Source of the DNA: Oscillospiraceae bacterium
Lineage (GTDB): Bacteria; Bacillota; Clostridia; Oscillospirales; Acutalibacteraceae
Assembly: GCA_015066015.1 (NCBI GenBank)
Contig: SVPE01000010.1
Span: forward strand, 18,146-82,145
Reading direction: 5' to 3'
Length of the DNA stretch: 64,000 nucleotides
Shown here: positions 28,141-36,688 of the stretch, one piece after another
Position numbering within the stretch: the stretch's first letter is position 1
Layout: every line of letters starts with the position of its first letter
Made by a program: the position numbers and the translations under genes
Notes under the pieces: generated by a model
Databases searched by the model: none
Told to the model about the DNA's origin: nothing
What the model saw: the letters and a program-made list of their open reading frames with translations, nothing else

Positions 28141-29352
28141 ATGAAATCGTTAAAATATCTCTACAAAATCGGAAGAGGCCCCTCATCCTCTCACACAATG
28201 GGACCCGATAAGGCTGCCCGCTATTTCAGAAAACGCAACCCCGATGCCGATTCCTACAAGGTAATCCTCTACGGCTCACTTTCCTCGACGGGTAAGGGAC
28301 ACAAAACCGACGAGGCAATTCTTGACGTGTTTGAGGGCTGTGAAATTGATCTTGTTTTCGGTTCTCACGAAACAGACACCCTCCCCCACGAAAATACCAT
28401 GGACTTTTTCGCCTATAAGGACGGCAAAGAAACTGACTTCAAGCGTATTATGTCCGTCGGTGGCGGTCAAATCGTAGTTGAAGGTGATAGCGAAATTGAA
28501 GAAGAGGACATCTATCCCGTAAACACCTTCGGCCAGATCGCCGAATACTGCAACACCCACAACATCCGTCTTTATGAATATGTCGAAATGATCGAGGGCA
28601 AAGAAATCTGGGCTTACCTTCACGAAATATGGAAGGCAATGAAAAACGCCATCAATGCCGGTCTTTCCACAAGGGGCGTCCTTGATGGAAGTCTCGGAGT
28701 TGAACGAAAAGCTCAGTTTCTCTACAACCAATCCCACATCGATGAAAGTGACATCACAAGAGAAAACCGCCTTGTATGTGCCTATGCCTTTGCGGCAAGC
28801 GAGCACAACGCAGGCGGCGGAGTAATTGTAACAGCTCCCACCTGTGGAGCCTGTGCGGTGCTTCCGAGCGTGCTCAAATATATGCAGGATAAAAAGCATT
28901 TTTCCGATGATGACATCTGCCGTGCGCTTGCCGTAGGCGGTCTTGTCGGAAACCTTGTAAAAACGAACGCATCAATAAGCGGTGCAGAATGCGGCTGTCA
29001 GGCAGAAATCGGAACAGCCTGCTCAATGGCGGCGGCAGCTCTCTGTGAGCTTTTCCATATGGGGCTGGGGCAGATTGAATATGCCGCTGAGGTTGCAATG
29101 GAGCATATGCTCGGTCTCACCTGCGACCCCGTCTGCGGACTTGTGCAGATCCCCTGCATAGAGCGAAACGCCGTTGCTGCAATGCGAGCAATTAACGCTC
29201 TTTCACTTGCAAACTTCCTTTCAACCACACGAAAAATCAGTTTTGATACTGTTGTAGATACAATGTACAAAACCGGAAAGGACCTGAAGGCCATTTACCG
29301 TGAAACCTCAAAGGGAGGTCTTGCTGAAACATATTTTCAGCAGGGAAGCTGA
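28141..29352 (+). CDS. sdaA: L-serine ammonia-lyase, iron-sulfur type, single chain
   Basis: 403 residues. It converts L-serine to pyruvate and ammonia with an oxygen-sensitive 4Fe-4S cluster. Both domains are in one chain, as in E. coli SdaA, not split as in B. subtilis SdaAA/SdaAB: an N-terminal beta domain (GRGPSSSHTMGPDKAARYF, residues about 12-31) and a C-terminal alpha domain with the cysteines in PTCGACAVLPS, AECGCQAEIG and CDPVCGLVQIPC. SD AAGGAGAAAG precedes ATG. The pyruvate could feed the PFL encoded about 30 kb away. At 403 residues it is shorter than E. coli SdaA (about 450); no key motif appears missing. Confidence 0.93.
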   Translation: MKSLKYLYKIGRGPSSSHTMGPDKAARYFRKRNPDADSYKVILYGSLSSTGKGHKTDEAILDVFEGCEIDLVFGSHETDTLPHENTMDFFAYKDGKETDFKRIMSVGGGQIVVEGDSEIEEEDIYPVNTFGQIAEYCNTHNIRLYEYVEMIEGKEIWAYLHEIWKAMKNAINAGLSTRGVLDGSLGVERKAQFLYNQSHIDESDITRENRLVCAYAFAASEHNAGGGVIVTAPTCGACAVLPSVLKYMQDKKHFSDDDICRALAVGGLVGNLVKTNASISGAECGCQAEIGTACSMAAAALCELFHMGLGQIEYAAEVAMEHMLGLTCDPVCGLVQIPCIERNAVAAMRAINALSLANFLSTTRKISFDTVVDTMYKTGKDLKAIYRETSKGGLAETYFQQGS

Positions 29353-29440
29353 TGAAAGCCCGATGGCTTTCAAGTGATATTTCTGCTGACGCAGAAGTGA
29401 TATTCGTCTTTGACGAGTGATATTTGTCTTACGGCAAATC
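29353..29440 (+). repeat. GTGATAT-spaced tandem mini-hairpins
   Basis: Four small hairpins (GAAAGCC/GGCTTTC; TTCTGC/GCAGAA; CGTC/GACG; TTGTC/GGCAA) are separated by the constant heptamer GTGATAT at 29374, 29397 and 29417. The period is 20-23 nt. The hairpin sequences vary and the spacer does not. It begins at the serine dehydratase stop codon. Confidence 0.7.
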
Positions 29441-29653
29441 CGCACGCTGAATGTAGCATCTGCTTTAGTGTCTTTACTGATACTCATTTGTGATGAGAAG
29501 TTTTTTAAGAAAAATCATGATAGTTTTGCAAAAATGGAGTCGGCAAAACAAATAGCAAGTGCTATTAGAAAAAACAGGCATAAAAATATTAATATATACA
29601 CTGTCGAAATTATCATTTGCACAGTTTTGTCATTCATTTTAGCTAGCCGGTAA
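29417..29653 (+). CDS. Doubtful small protein with C-terminal hydrophobic helix
   Basis: An open frame of 78 residues, starting at a GTG that is part of the last GTGATAT repeat, with no SD. Internal ATGs (for example the one preceding ESAKQIASAIRKN) also lack an SD. The C-terminal half looks protein-like: a basic stretch followed by a hydrophobic segment (VEIIICTVLSFILA). It may be a gene remnant. No family recognised. Confidence 0.2.
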   Translation: MIFVLRQIRTLNVASALVSLLILICDEKFFKKNHDSFAKMESAKQIASAIRKNRHKNINIYTVEIIICTVLSFILASR

Positions 29654-29720
29654 ATCAGAAAGACAAAATGAAAATTCGAAATTTCAGCAATCAGGACTTC
29701 CGATACATTATCAGCTAAAA

Positions 29721-29755
29721 ATTTTCAGCCGTGGAATAAGATCCACGGCTGTTTT
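29721..29755 (-). terminator. Terminator of the flavodiiron gene
   Basis: CAGCCGTGGA / TCCACGGCTG, a 10-bp stem with a 6-nt loop; on the minus strand it is followed by AAAATTTTTA. It lies 14 bp after the stop codon. Confidence 0.8.
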
Positions 29756-29765
29756 CATATTCAAA

Positions 29766-31553
29766 TCAGACAATCTCCTCAAAATCGGAAGCCGGATGCT
29801 TACAAAGCGGACAGATGAAATCCTCGGGAAGAGTGTCGCCCTCATAAACATATCCGCAGATTTTGCATACAAAGCCTTTTTTACCCTCAGTCTGAGGCTT
29901 GGGCTTTACATTGTTCTGATAGTAGGTGTAGGTCATTGTTTCCTTGTCGTTTATTACTCTTGCTTCTGTAATTTTACAGATAAACATACCGTGTGTATCA
30001 AGGTCAACATAAGACTCAACCTCAAGTGACATGAAGGAATTAATGTACTTATCAAGAAATACAAGTCCGTTATCACTGCGACTTACCTCTGCACCGGCAA
30101 ATTTATCGGTATTTCTTCCGCTGACAAAACCGAACTGTTCAAATACCTTGAAGGGTGCTTCCACATTGAGGCAGTTGACATTCATTTTCTTTGTCTGTGA
30201 GATAATGTGGTGGGAATAATTAGCTTTATTGATTGTGACAGCTATTCTGTTTGGACTGCTCGTCAGCTGAGAAACAGTATTTACAATAAGACCGTTGTCT
30301 TTTTTTCCGTCGTTGCTTGTTACTACATAAAGTCCGTAACCGATATTAAAAAGTGCAGAAAGATTGTTCTTGTCTGCCTTATCCGAGCGTGCTACATAAT
30401 CCGCGCAAAGCTCCTGACAAAGTGCATCAATCTGATCCTTCGATGTACTGTTAAGGGCACAGTTGATTGTTACCGTATTTTCCGCAAACGTAAGATTCTT
30501 ACAGTTCTCCAACATCTGCTTCATCTGCTTTGCTGCAAGAGGTGCCCAGGAGCCGTTTTCGACAAAAGCAACAGTTCTGTTTTTAAAGCCTCTTTCTGAA
30601 AGACCGTGGATATATTCATTCATGAAGGGGAAGATTCCTGCATTGTAGGTTGTAGTTGCAAGAATAAGCTTACTGTAACGGAAGGCGTCGCTTATTGCAA
30701 GTGCCTTATCGCATCGTGCAAGGTCGTGAAGAATTACCTTTGGTGCACCTGACGAAAGAAGCTTATTCTGCAGCAGCTCGACAGCCTTTCTGGTGTTACC
30801 GTAAACAGAGGTATAGGCAATAACAACACCTTCCTCCTCGACTGCATAAGATGACCAGATATCATAAAGTCCGATATAATGGGCAAGATTTTCCTTGAGT
30901 GCAGGACCATGGAGAGGTGCGATAACTTCAACAGGAAGACCTGCCGCCTTTTTAAGCACCGCCTGCACCTGAGCGCCGTATTTGCCTACGATACCGATAT
31001 AATATCTTCTTGCCTCATCGTCCCATGGAATATCGGCATCCCATGTGCCGAAGCGTCCGAATCCGTCTGCTGAGAAGAGCACCTTATCCTTGACATCATA
31101 GGTCATCATAACCTCAGGCCAGTGCACCATCGGTGCAAAAACGAAACAAAGGGTATGACTTCCGAGTGAAAGAGTATCTCCGTCTGAAACAACAACCCTT
31201 CTGTCCTCGTACTTTTCGCCGAAGAATTTTTCAATCATTGCAATTGTTTTAGCATTGCAGACAACCTTTGCATCAGGGTAATTTTTGAGGAAATTTGCGA
31301 TATTAGCGCTATGGTCAGGCTCCATATGCTGAACCACAAGGTAGTCAGGCTTGCGTGAGCCGAGTGCCTTTTCAAGATTATCAAGCCATTCGTGAGTAAA
31401 GGCAGCATCAACAGTATCCATTACAGCCACCTTTTCGTCAAGGATAACATAAGAGTTGTAGCTCATGCCGTAAGGCACCTTGTACTGACCTTCGAAAAGA
31501 TCAATTTTAGTATCATTGACACCGATATATAAAATATCGTTACTGATTTTCAT
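29766..31553 (-). CDS. Flavodiiron protein with flavin reductase and rubredoxin modules
   Basis: 595 residues in four modules: a metallo-beta-lactamase-like diiron domain (about 1-250, with the HMEPDH ligands near residue 80, MVHWPE and a later PLHGP), a flavodoxin domain (about 255-395, SVYGNTRKAVE), a flavin-reductase-like domain (about 405-550), and a C-terminal rubredoxin (CKICGY ... CPLCK). Such proteins reduce O2 to water or NO to N2O and protect anaerobes; fusion of reductase and rubredoxin modules suggests electrons can pass within one chain. Single-gene unit with its own promoter (31595-31624) and terminator. Which of O2 or NO is the true substrate cannot be decided from sequence. 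Confidence 0.9.
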   Translation of the reverse strand: MKISNDILYIGVNDTKIDLFEGQYKVPYGMSYNSYVILDEKVAVMDTVDAAFTHEWLDNLEKALGSRKPDYLVVQHMEPDHSANIANFLKNYPDAKVVCNAKTIAMIEKFFGEKYEDRRVVVSDGDTLSLGSHTLCFVFAPMVHWPEVMMTYDVKDKVLFSADGFGRFGTWDADIPWDDEARRYYIGIVGKYGAQVQAVLKKAAGLPVEVIAPLHGPALKENLAHYIGLYDIWSSYAVEEEGVVIAYTSVYGNTRKAVELLQNKLLSSGAPKVILHDLARCDKALAISDAFRYSKLILATTTYNAGIFPFMNEYIHGLSERGFKNRTVAFVENGSWAPLAAKQMKQMLENCKNLTFAENTVTINCALNSTSKDQIDALCQELCADYVARSDKADKNNLSALFNIGYGLYVVTSNDGKKDNGLIVNTVSQLTSSPNRIAVTINKANYSHHIISQTKKMNVNCLNVEAPFKVFEQFGFVSGRNTDKFAGAEVSRSDNGLVFLDKYINSFMSLEVESYVDLDTHGMFICKITEARVINDKETMTYTYYQNNVKPKPQTEGKKGFVCKICGYVYEGDTLPEDFICPLCKHPASDFEEIV

Positions 31554-31594
31554 AGTTCATTTCATCCTTTCATTTGTAATAATATTACTTTGTA

Positions 31595-31624
31595 AATATA
31601 GCATATTTTTGTCTTTTGTGTCAA
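31595..31624 (-). promoter_or_regulatory. Promoter of the flavodiiron gene
   Basis: On the minus strand, TTGACA (31624-31619), 18 nt, TATATT (31600-31595). The -35 box overlaps the last codons of the MerR-like remnant. Confidence 0.65.
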
Positions 31625-31796
31625 CAGGTAATAAAAAAGATCAAGAGACCGACAGCAAATACAAGGCCGCGTTGATTCGACGGAATACCATTGCTAACCA
31701 CATCTTCATCCGCATCAAATTCCGGCCCGGAAGGAAATATAATCTTATTGCCCTTTCTGTTAAGTTTGTTTTTTCTGAAACCTCTTTGATTTTCAC
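31621..31796 (-). pseudogene. MerR-family regulator remnant with internal deletion
   Basis: An SD (AAAGGAG) and GTG at 31796 begin VKIKEVSEKTNLTERAIRLY, the first helix-turn-helix of a MerR regulator. The frame then loses similarity at once. In another frame the same stretch reads FPSGPEFDADEDVV and later GLVFAVGLLIFFIT with a stop at 31621, as if it were the tail of a membrane-linked MerR protein. An internal deletion with frameshift would join the two. The normal MerR length is over 100 residues, so this copy cannot be functional as a full regulator. It lies just upstream of the flavodiiron gene. Confidence 0.6.
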
Positions 31797-31889
31797 AAAA
31801 TCGACTCCTTTAAACTCTCTACTGACACCATAATACATTATTACCCAAGGTAAGTGTCAACAGTTTTTTTGAAAAAAGTGCATATTATT

Positions 31890-31923
31890 AAAAAAGCAGT
31901 CGCAGATAAACTCCGCGACTGCA
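31890..31923 (-). terminator. Terminator of the pyrophosphatase gene
   Basis: GCAGTCGC / GCGACTGC, an 8-bp stem with an 11-nt loop; on the minus strand it is followed by TTTTTT. Confidence 0.75.
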
Positions 31924-31975
31924 TATATTTTTCTTTTTTCCGAGCCGGACTCAGGCCGGCCACTCTACCGGACCA

Positions 31976-34006
31976 TTACATAAATATTCCCTGACCTGCA
32001 TTAATCAGCATAAACAAAGGAGCAAATACGAGAGCAACAACACTCATAAGCTTAACAAGAATGTTGATTGAAGGTCCTGATGTATCCTTGAAGGGGTCAC
32101 CGACTGTATCACCTACAACGGCTGCTTTATGTGAAACTGAGCCCTTGCCGCCGTGAGTACCGGTTTCAATAAATTTCTTAGCATTATCCCATGCACCGCC
32201 GGAGTTTGACATAAAGATTGCAAGAAGAACACCTGTAACGAGCGAGCCTGCAAGAAGACCGCCGAGTGCTGCAACACCGAGGAAAACACCTACAAGAACA
32301 GGTGAAAGAACGGCAAGAAGACCGGGAATAATCATTTCCTTAAGAGCTGCCTTTGTTGAAATAGCAACACAGGTCTTATAGTCGGGCTTTGCCTTACCTT
32401 CAAGAATTCCGGGGATTTCCCTGAACTGACGGCGAACCTCTTCGATCATTTCATAGGCTGCTTTACTTACAGATTCCATTGTAAATGCGGAAAAAACAAA
32501 GGGAAGAACACCGCCAATAAGAAGACCTATAACAACCTGATAGTTGAGAAGATCAATTCCTACCTCTTTGAGATTAACCGATTCTGCATAGGAGAAGAAA
32601 AGAGCAAGAGCTGTAAGAGCCGCCGAACCGATTGCAAAGCCCTTACCCATTGCAGCAGTTGTGTTACCTACAGAGTCAAGCTTATCTGTAATTTCTCTTA
32701 CGGAATGGTCGAGACCGCTCATTTCCGCGATACCGCCTGCATTATCAGCAATAGGTCCGTAAGCATCAACTGCAACGGTGATACCTGTTGTTGAAAGCAT
32801 ACCTACTGCAGCAAGTGCAACACCGTAAATACCCATTCCGTCGCCGCCACTCTTACAGCAGACATAAGAAATGAATATACCAACGCAAATAAGAATTATC
32901 GGGAAAGCTGTTGACTTGAGACCTACAGCCATACCTGAAATAATATTTGTAGCTGAACCGGTTTCGCTCTGCTCTGCGATTTTCTTAACTGACTTATACT
33001 GATCTGATGTGTAAATCTCTGTCAGCATACCGATTGCTGTACCGACAACAACACCGGAAATAACTGCAAGTGCAAATCCGAAGGAGTTGAAAAGAATATA
33101 ACTGAGAATAATTGATGCAAGAAGCACAACAACCGCAGCAACATAAGTTGCTGTCTTAAGCGACTTGTGAGGATCAGATTTAAATGTACGAACAAAAAGT
33201 GTACCGACCATTGAAGCAAAAACACCTACAGCAGCAATCAGTAGCGGATAAAGCGCACCGTAGAAAGGTGTGTCCGTATCCTTGAAGCAGGCAACACCAA
33301 GTGTTATAGCCGAAACAATAGCACCTGCATAGCTTTCGAAAAGATCAGCGCCCATACCTGCAACGTCACCGACGTTATCACCGACATTGTCAGCAATAAC
33401 TGCAGGATTACGGGGATCATCCTCAGGAATTCCTGCCTCAACCTTACCAACAAGGTCTGCACCTACGTCTGCAGCCTTTGTATATATACCGCCGCCGACT
33501 CGTGCAAAAAGAGCAATTGAAGAAGCACCAAGGCTGAATCCGAAAAGAGCATTTGTATCCTTGGTAACAGCATAAATGCCTGCAATACCCAAAAGGCCGA
33601 GACCTACGACGCTCATACCCATAACGGAACCGCCGGAAAAAGAGATTCGGAGTGCACCCTGAATACCCTTATTCATGGCTGCAGCAGTTGTTCTTACATT
33701 TGTCTTTGTTGCTACGCTCATACCGTAATATCCCGCGACAATCGAGAAAAGCGCACCAAGCACAAAGCTTATTGCCGTAATCCAACTAAGTGCAGCACCA
33801 ACTGCAACAAAAAGTATAATTATAAAGAAAATAAGGATTTTATATTCCGCAAAAAGGAAGGCCTTCGCACCGTCGTGAATTGCGGCAGAAATTTCTCTCA
33901 TCCTTTCATTTCCCTTATCATATCTGCTAATTCTTATTGTAAGAAAGACAGCATAGATAAGACCGATTACACCCACAAAGGGAACCGCGTAAATCAACTT
34001 TTCCAT
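31976..34006 (-). CDS. hppA: Membrane-bound ion-translocating pyrophosphatase, K+-dependent type
   Basis: 676 residues with about 15-16 transmembrane segments. It couples hydrolysis of PPi to pumping of H+ and/or Na+ across the cytoplasmic membrane. The catalytic motif [20 protein letters not shown] is intact, as is the later [16 protein letters not shown] region. The sequence [10 protein letters not shown] carries Ala where K+-independent enzymes carry Lys, which by family knowledge indicates a K+-dependent enzyme; members of that group pump Na+ or H+. Single-gene unit with promoter at 34074-34102. It would recover energy from PPi released in biosynthesis in a fermenting cell. Confidence 0.95.
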   Translation of the reverse strand: MEKLIYAVPFVGVIGLIYAVFLTIRISRYDKGNERMREISAAIHDGAKAFLFAEYKILIFFIIILFVAVGAALSWITAISFVLGALFSIVAGYYGMSVATKTNVRTTAAAMNKGIQGALRISFSGGSVMGMSVVGLGLLGIAGIYAVTKDTNALFGFSLGASSIALFARVGGGIYTKAADVGADLVGKVEAGIPEDDPRNPAVIADNVGDNVGDVAGMGADLFESYAGAIVSAITLGVACFKDTDTPFYGALYPLLIAAVGVFASMVGTLFVRTFKSDPHKSLKTATYVAAVVVLLASIILSYILFNSFGFALAVISGVVVGTAIGMLTEIYTSDQYKSVKKIAEQSETGSATNIISGMAVGLKSTAFPIILICVGIFISYVCCKSGGDGMGIYGVALAAVGMLSTTGITVAVDAYGPIADNAGGIAEMSGLDHSVREITDKLDSVGNTTAAMGKGFAIGSAALTALALFFSYAESVNLKEVGIDLLNYQVVIGLLIGGVLPFVFSAFTMESVSKAAYEMIEEVRRQFREIPGILEGKAKPDYKTCVAISTKAALKEMIIPGLLAVLSPVLVGVFLGVAALGGLLAGSLVTGVLLAIFMSNSGGAWDNAKKFIETGTHGGKGSVSHKAAVVGDTVGDPFKDTSGPSINILVKLMSVVALVFAPLFMLINAGQGIFM

Positions 34007-34073
34007 AATAAAACTCCTTTTATTAAAAATTCATAGCACTAATCTCCGAATCACCGACTATGTTATAACGTAT

Positions 34074-34102
34074 ATAATATACTTTTGATACAAAACTGTC
34101 AA
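34074..34102 (-). promoter_or_regulatory. Promoter of hppA
   Basis: On the minus strand, TTGACA (34102-34097), 17 nt, TATTAT (34079-34074), about 70 bp before the start codon. Confidence 0.7.
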
Positions 34103-34223
34103 TTAAAAACAGTATATTTTGTACATTATGCGATATTTTTTTATATAATATTATTATAATATCCAAGTTATTTTTACCTTACTTCAAATATTTACGAGTA
34201 AAAGCAACTGCGACAGATGCAAA

Positions 34224-34337
34224 GGGAGGCAAATGCGCGATGCGCATTACACAGAGAAAATACGCTTTTTGGGGTCTGCGAAAGCGTATTTTCTCTGTGT
34301 CTTAGCCTTTCCCGAAAGGAAAGGCTAAGTGCCTCCC
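34224..34337. repeat. Cloverleaf palindromic element, copy B
   Basis: Closing stem GGGAGGCA / TGCCTCCC. Arms: AATGCGC/GCGCATT (3-nt loop); a 20-bp arm whose sides begin ACACAGAGAAAATACGC and end GCGTATTTTCTCTGTGT; CTTAGCCTTTCC/GGAAAGGCTAAG. It lies upstream of the hppA promoter. An outer CAAAGGG/CCCTTTG pairing extends the closing stem with a bulge. Confidence 0.85.
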
Positions 34338-34364
34338 CTCCCTTTGCCCCTTCACCCACAAAAA

Positions 34365-34586
34365 GGGGTTGTTTCATTAAGATGCAGAAGGCGTTTTCTT
34401 CATCCCCGAAGGCGTACTAAGGTACTCCGAGTGGGTGAAAAAACGTCTAAAAAAGCAAAATTATGTTTTATGCAACACTTAAAAGTTACTTTCAATAGAA
34501 CTAAAGCAGATATTTTCAGTAGATTTACTACTTCAAATACCTGCTTTTTGTTTTGCTTTTTGGTCTGCGCTTAATGCAACAACCCC
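34365..34586. mobile_element. MITE-like element with 17-bp terminal inverted repeats
   Basis: The left end GGGGTTGTTTCATTAAG (34365-34381) is the inverted copy of the right end CTTAATGCAACAACCCC (34570-34586), 16 of 17 matching. Inside are a nested pair AAAAAGCAAAA / TTTTGCTTTTT (34450, 34551) and an inner hairpin AAAGCAG / CTGCTTT. There is no coding frame. It is adjacent to cloverleaf copy B. An alternative pairing TTCACCCAC (34351) / GTGGGTGAA (34431) overlaps it. Non-autonomous mobile element is an inference. Confidence 0.5.
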
Positions 34587-34612
34587 ACATATTAAATTAA
34601 GACTCTCTGCTC

Positions 34613-36688
34613 TTATTTCATTTCAAAGCTTCCCGTGTAAAGCTGATAATACTTTCCTTCGGCATCAATAAGCTGCTGATGATTACCCTCTTCGATTATT
34701 TCTCCCTTTTCAAGCACAATTATATTCTGGGAGTTTCTTACAGTTGAAAGTCTGTGTGCAATTACAAAAACAGTTTTGTTATCCATGAGCTTATCCATAC
34801 CGATTTCAATGAGTCTCTCTGTTCTTGTGTCAACAGAGGATGTTGCCTCATCAAGAATCAGAAGCGGAGCACCCGCAACCGCGGCACGGGCTATATTGAT
34901 AAGCTGGGCCTGACCTACCGAAATATTAGTGGCATCAGGCTTAATTTTTGTGTCATAGCCTTCGGGCAGCTTTTCAATGAATGCGTGCGCGTTTGAAAGC
35001 TTGGCGGCTGCAATTATCTCCTCCTCGGTAGCATCAAGCTTACCGTAACGTATATTATCCCGGATAGTACCTGAAAAGAGCTTTGTATCCTGAAGCACCA
35101 TTGCCATTGAGCGTCGGAGATCATCCTTTTTGATATCCTTTACGGGAATACCGTCGTAAATTATTTCACCGTTGTCAATTTCATAGAATCTGTTGATGAG
35201 ATTGGTAATGGTAGTCTTACCTGCGCCTGTGGAGCCAACAAAAGCTATCTTTTCGCCTTCCTTTGCATTGATGCTGATATTTTTCAGCACCTCAACACCT
35301 TCCACATAAGAGAAAGTGACATTCTTAAGCTCGATGTTACCCTTAAGAGGCACATATTCCGCACCGTTCTCTGTGGGCACCTTCCACGCAAAATCGCCCT
35401 CTTCTGCTTCCTCTGTCTCTCCGAGAGCGTTCTTTATAATCTTTACAAGAGTAGCTCTGCCTTCATCTGTTTCGGGATTGGTGTCAAGCACCTCGAAAAT
35501 ACGCTCAGCACCTGCAAGAGCTGCAACAAGAGAGCTATAGCAGCCTGCGAGAGAGGCTATGGGCGAAGCATAGCTCTTTGACTTATCAAGATAAACAATA
35601 AGTGCAGAAATCTCCATGCTTCCGTTAAGGACAAGGAATGCTCCGAGGAAAACTACAATTGCGTAGTTCACACGGGTAATCATCGACATAAGAGGACTCA
35701 TAAATCCGCCGATGATGTTTGCTTTTACACCGGTTTTGCGGTAATTTTCGTTAAGCTCACTGAACTGTGCCTTTGTGCTGTCCTCGCGGGAGAAAAGCTT
35801 TACTATTTTTATACCCTTTATATATTCTTCAATATAACCGTTACATTCAGCAATTGCCTTCTGCTGCTTTTTGAAAAGAGGAGAGCATTTGCTTGTGATG
35901 AACATAACAACTGCAAACATGAGAACAATTGCCACAGTAATTGTAAGAGTGAGCTTCCAGCTCATGGCAATCATAATGCCGATTGTAAGCACAGCCTGAA
36001 TTGCCGAAGAGATAAGTGTCGGGAAATTATTGCTTACAAGATCACTTACCTTACTTACATCATTGGTAAAGTGGCTCATAATTTCACCGGTTTTTCTCTT
36101 GTCAAAAAAATCAAGAGGAAGCGTTTGGATGTGATTGAAAAGGTCACGGCGCATATTCATAAGAGTGTGTGCCGAAATATGAAGCATAATCCTTGTGTAA
36201 GTAAGGTTGCAGGCTGCCGAGAATACATAACACAACCCCATAATCAGAAGCCATTTTAAAATTCCGGGCAATGCCGTAGATGCTTCATGCGAGCCGTCAA
36301 GAACACCCTTGAGAATATCGTATATGGGCATCATAAACAAAGAGGCAATGACGCTTGTAACTGTGGTAAGAACAACAAGTATCGCAACGATAACAAGCAT
36401 CGCCTTATATTTGGTTATGTATGAAATCAGCCTTTTTGTTGCCTGCTTGATATCCTTAGGCTTTGCCTTTTTCTTTTTCTCTTCCTTTTTTTCTCTTTCC
36501 TTGCGCTCTTCTTCCGTCTCATTTTCGGGAATTTTCTTTTTATTGCGCTCTGCCTTTTTCTTTTCGCGAAGCTCTTTTTTAGAGAGCTTCTTTTTATTAA
36601 TTTTCCCTTCTGATGATTCGTTTATAACCGCAGTTTCGTTTTTAAGGATTTCTTCCTTTACTTCACTTGCTCTGGAGTTTTCGTTCAT
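34613..36688 (-). CDS. ABC exporter subunit, catalytically complete half of a heterodimer (pair 1)
   Basis: 691 residues. A highly charged Lys/Glu extension of about 85 residues precedes six transmembrane helices and a nucleotide-binding domain with Walker A GSTGAGKTT, Walker B LLILDEATSSVD and switch His in FVIAHRLS. The signature is altered to ISVGQAQL (normally LSGGQ). The start ATG overlaps the stop of the partner gene by 4 bp (ATGA), so the two are translationally coupled. In heterodimeric exporters the complete Walker site works with the partner's LSGGQ-type signature, which fits this pair. The substrate is unknown (drug, lipid or peptide export). Confidence 0.88.
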   Translation of the reverse strand: MNENSRASEVKEEILKNETAVINESSEGKINKKKLSKKELREKKKAERNKKKIPENETEEERKEREKKEEKKKKAKPKDIKQATKRLISYITKYKAMLVIVAILVVLTTVTSVIASLFMMPIYDILKGVLDGSHEASTALPGILKWLLIMGLCYVFSAACNLTYTRIMLHISAHTLMNMRRDLFNHIQTLPLDFFDKRKTGEIMSHFTNDVSKVSDLVSNNFPTLISSAIQAVLTIGIMIAMSWKLTLTITVAIVLMFAVVMFITSKCSPLFKKQQKAIAECNGYIEEYIKGIKIVKLFSREDSTKAQFSELNENYRKTGVKANIIGGFMSPLMSMITRVNYAIVVFLGAFLVLNGSMEISALIVYLDKSKSYASPIASLAGCYSSLVAALAGAERIFEVLDTNPETDEGRATLVKIIKNALGETEEAEEGDFAWKVPTENGAEYVPLKGNIELKNVTFSYVEGVEVLKNISINAKEGEKIAFVGSTGAGKTTITNLINRFYEIDNGEIIYDGIPVKDIKKDDLRRSMAMVLQDTKLFSGTIRDNIRYGKLDATEEEIIAAAKLSNAHAFIEKLPEGYDTKIKPDATNISVGQAQLINIARAAVAGAPLLILDEATSSVDTRTERLIEIGMDKLMDNKTVFVIAHRLSTVRNSQNIIVLEKGEIIEEGNHQQLIDAEGKYYQLYTGSFEMK

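Noticed and set aside
29353..29440. CRISPR array
   Set aside because: The constant element is only 7 nt and the variable parts are hairpins; no cas genes are present.
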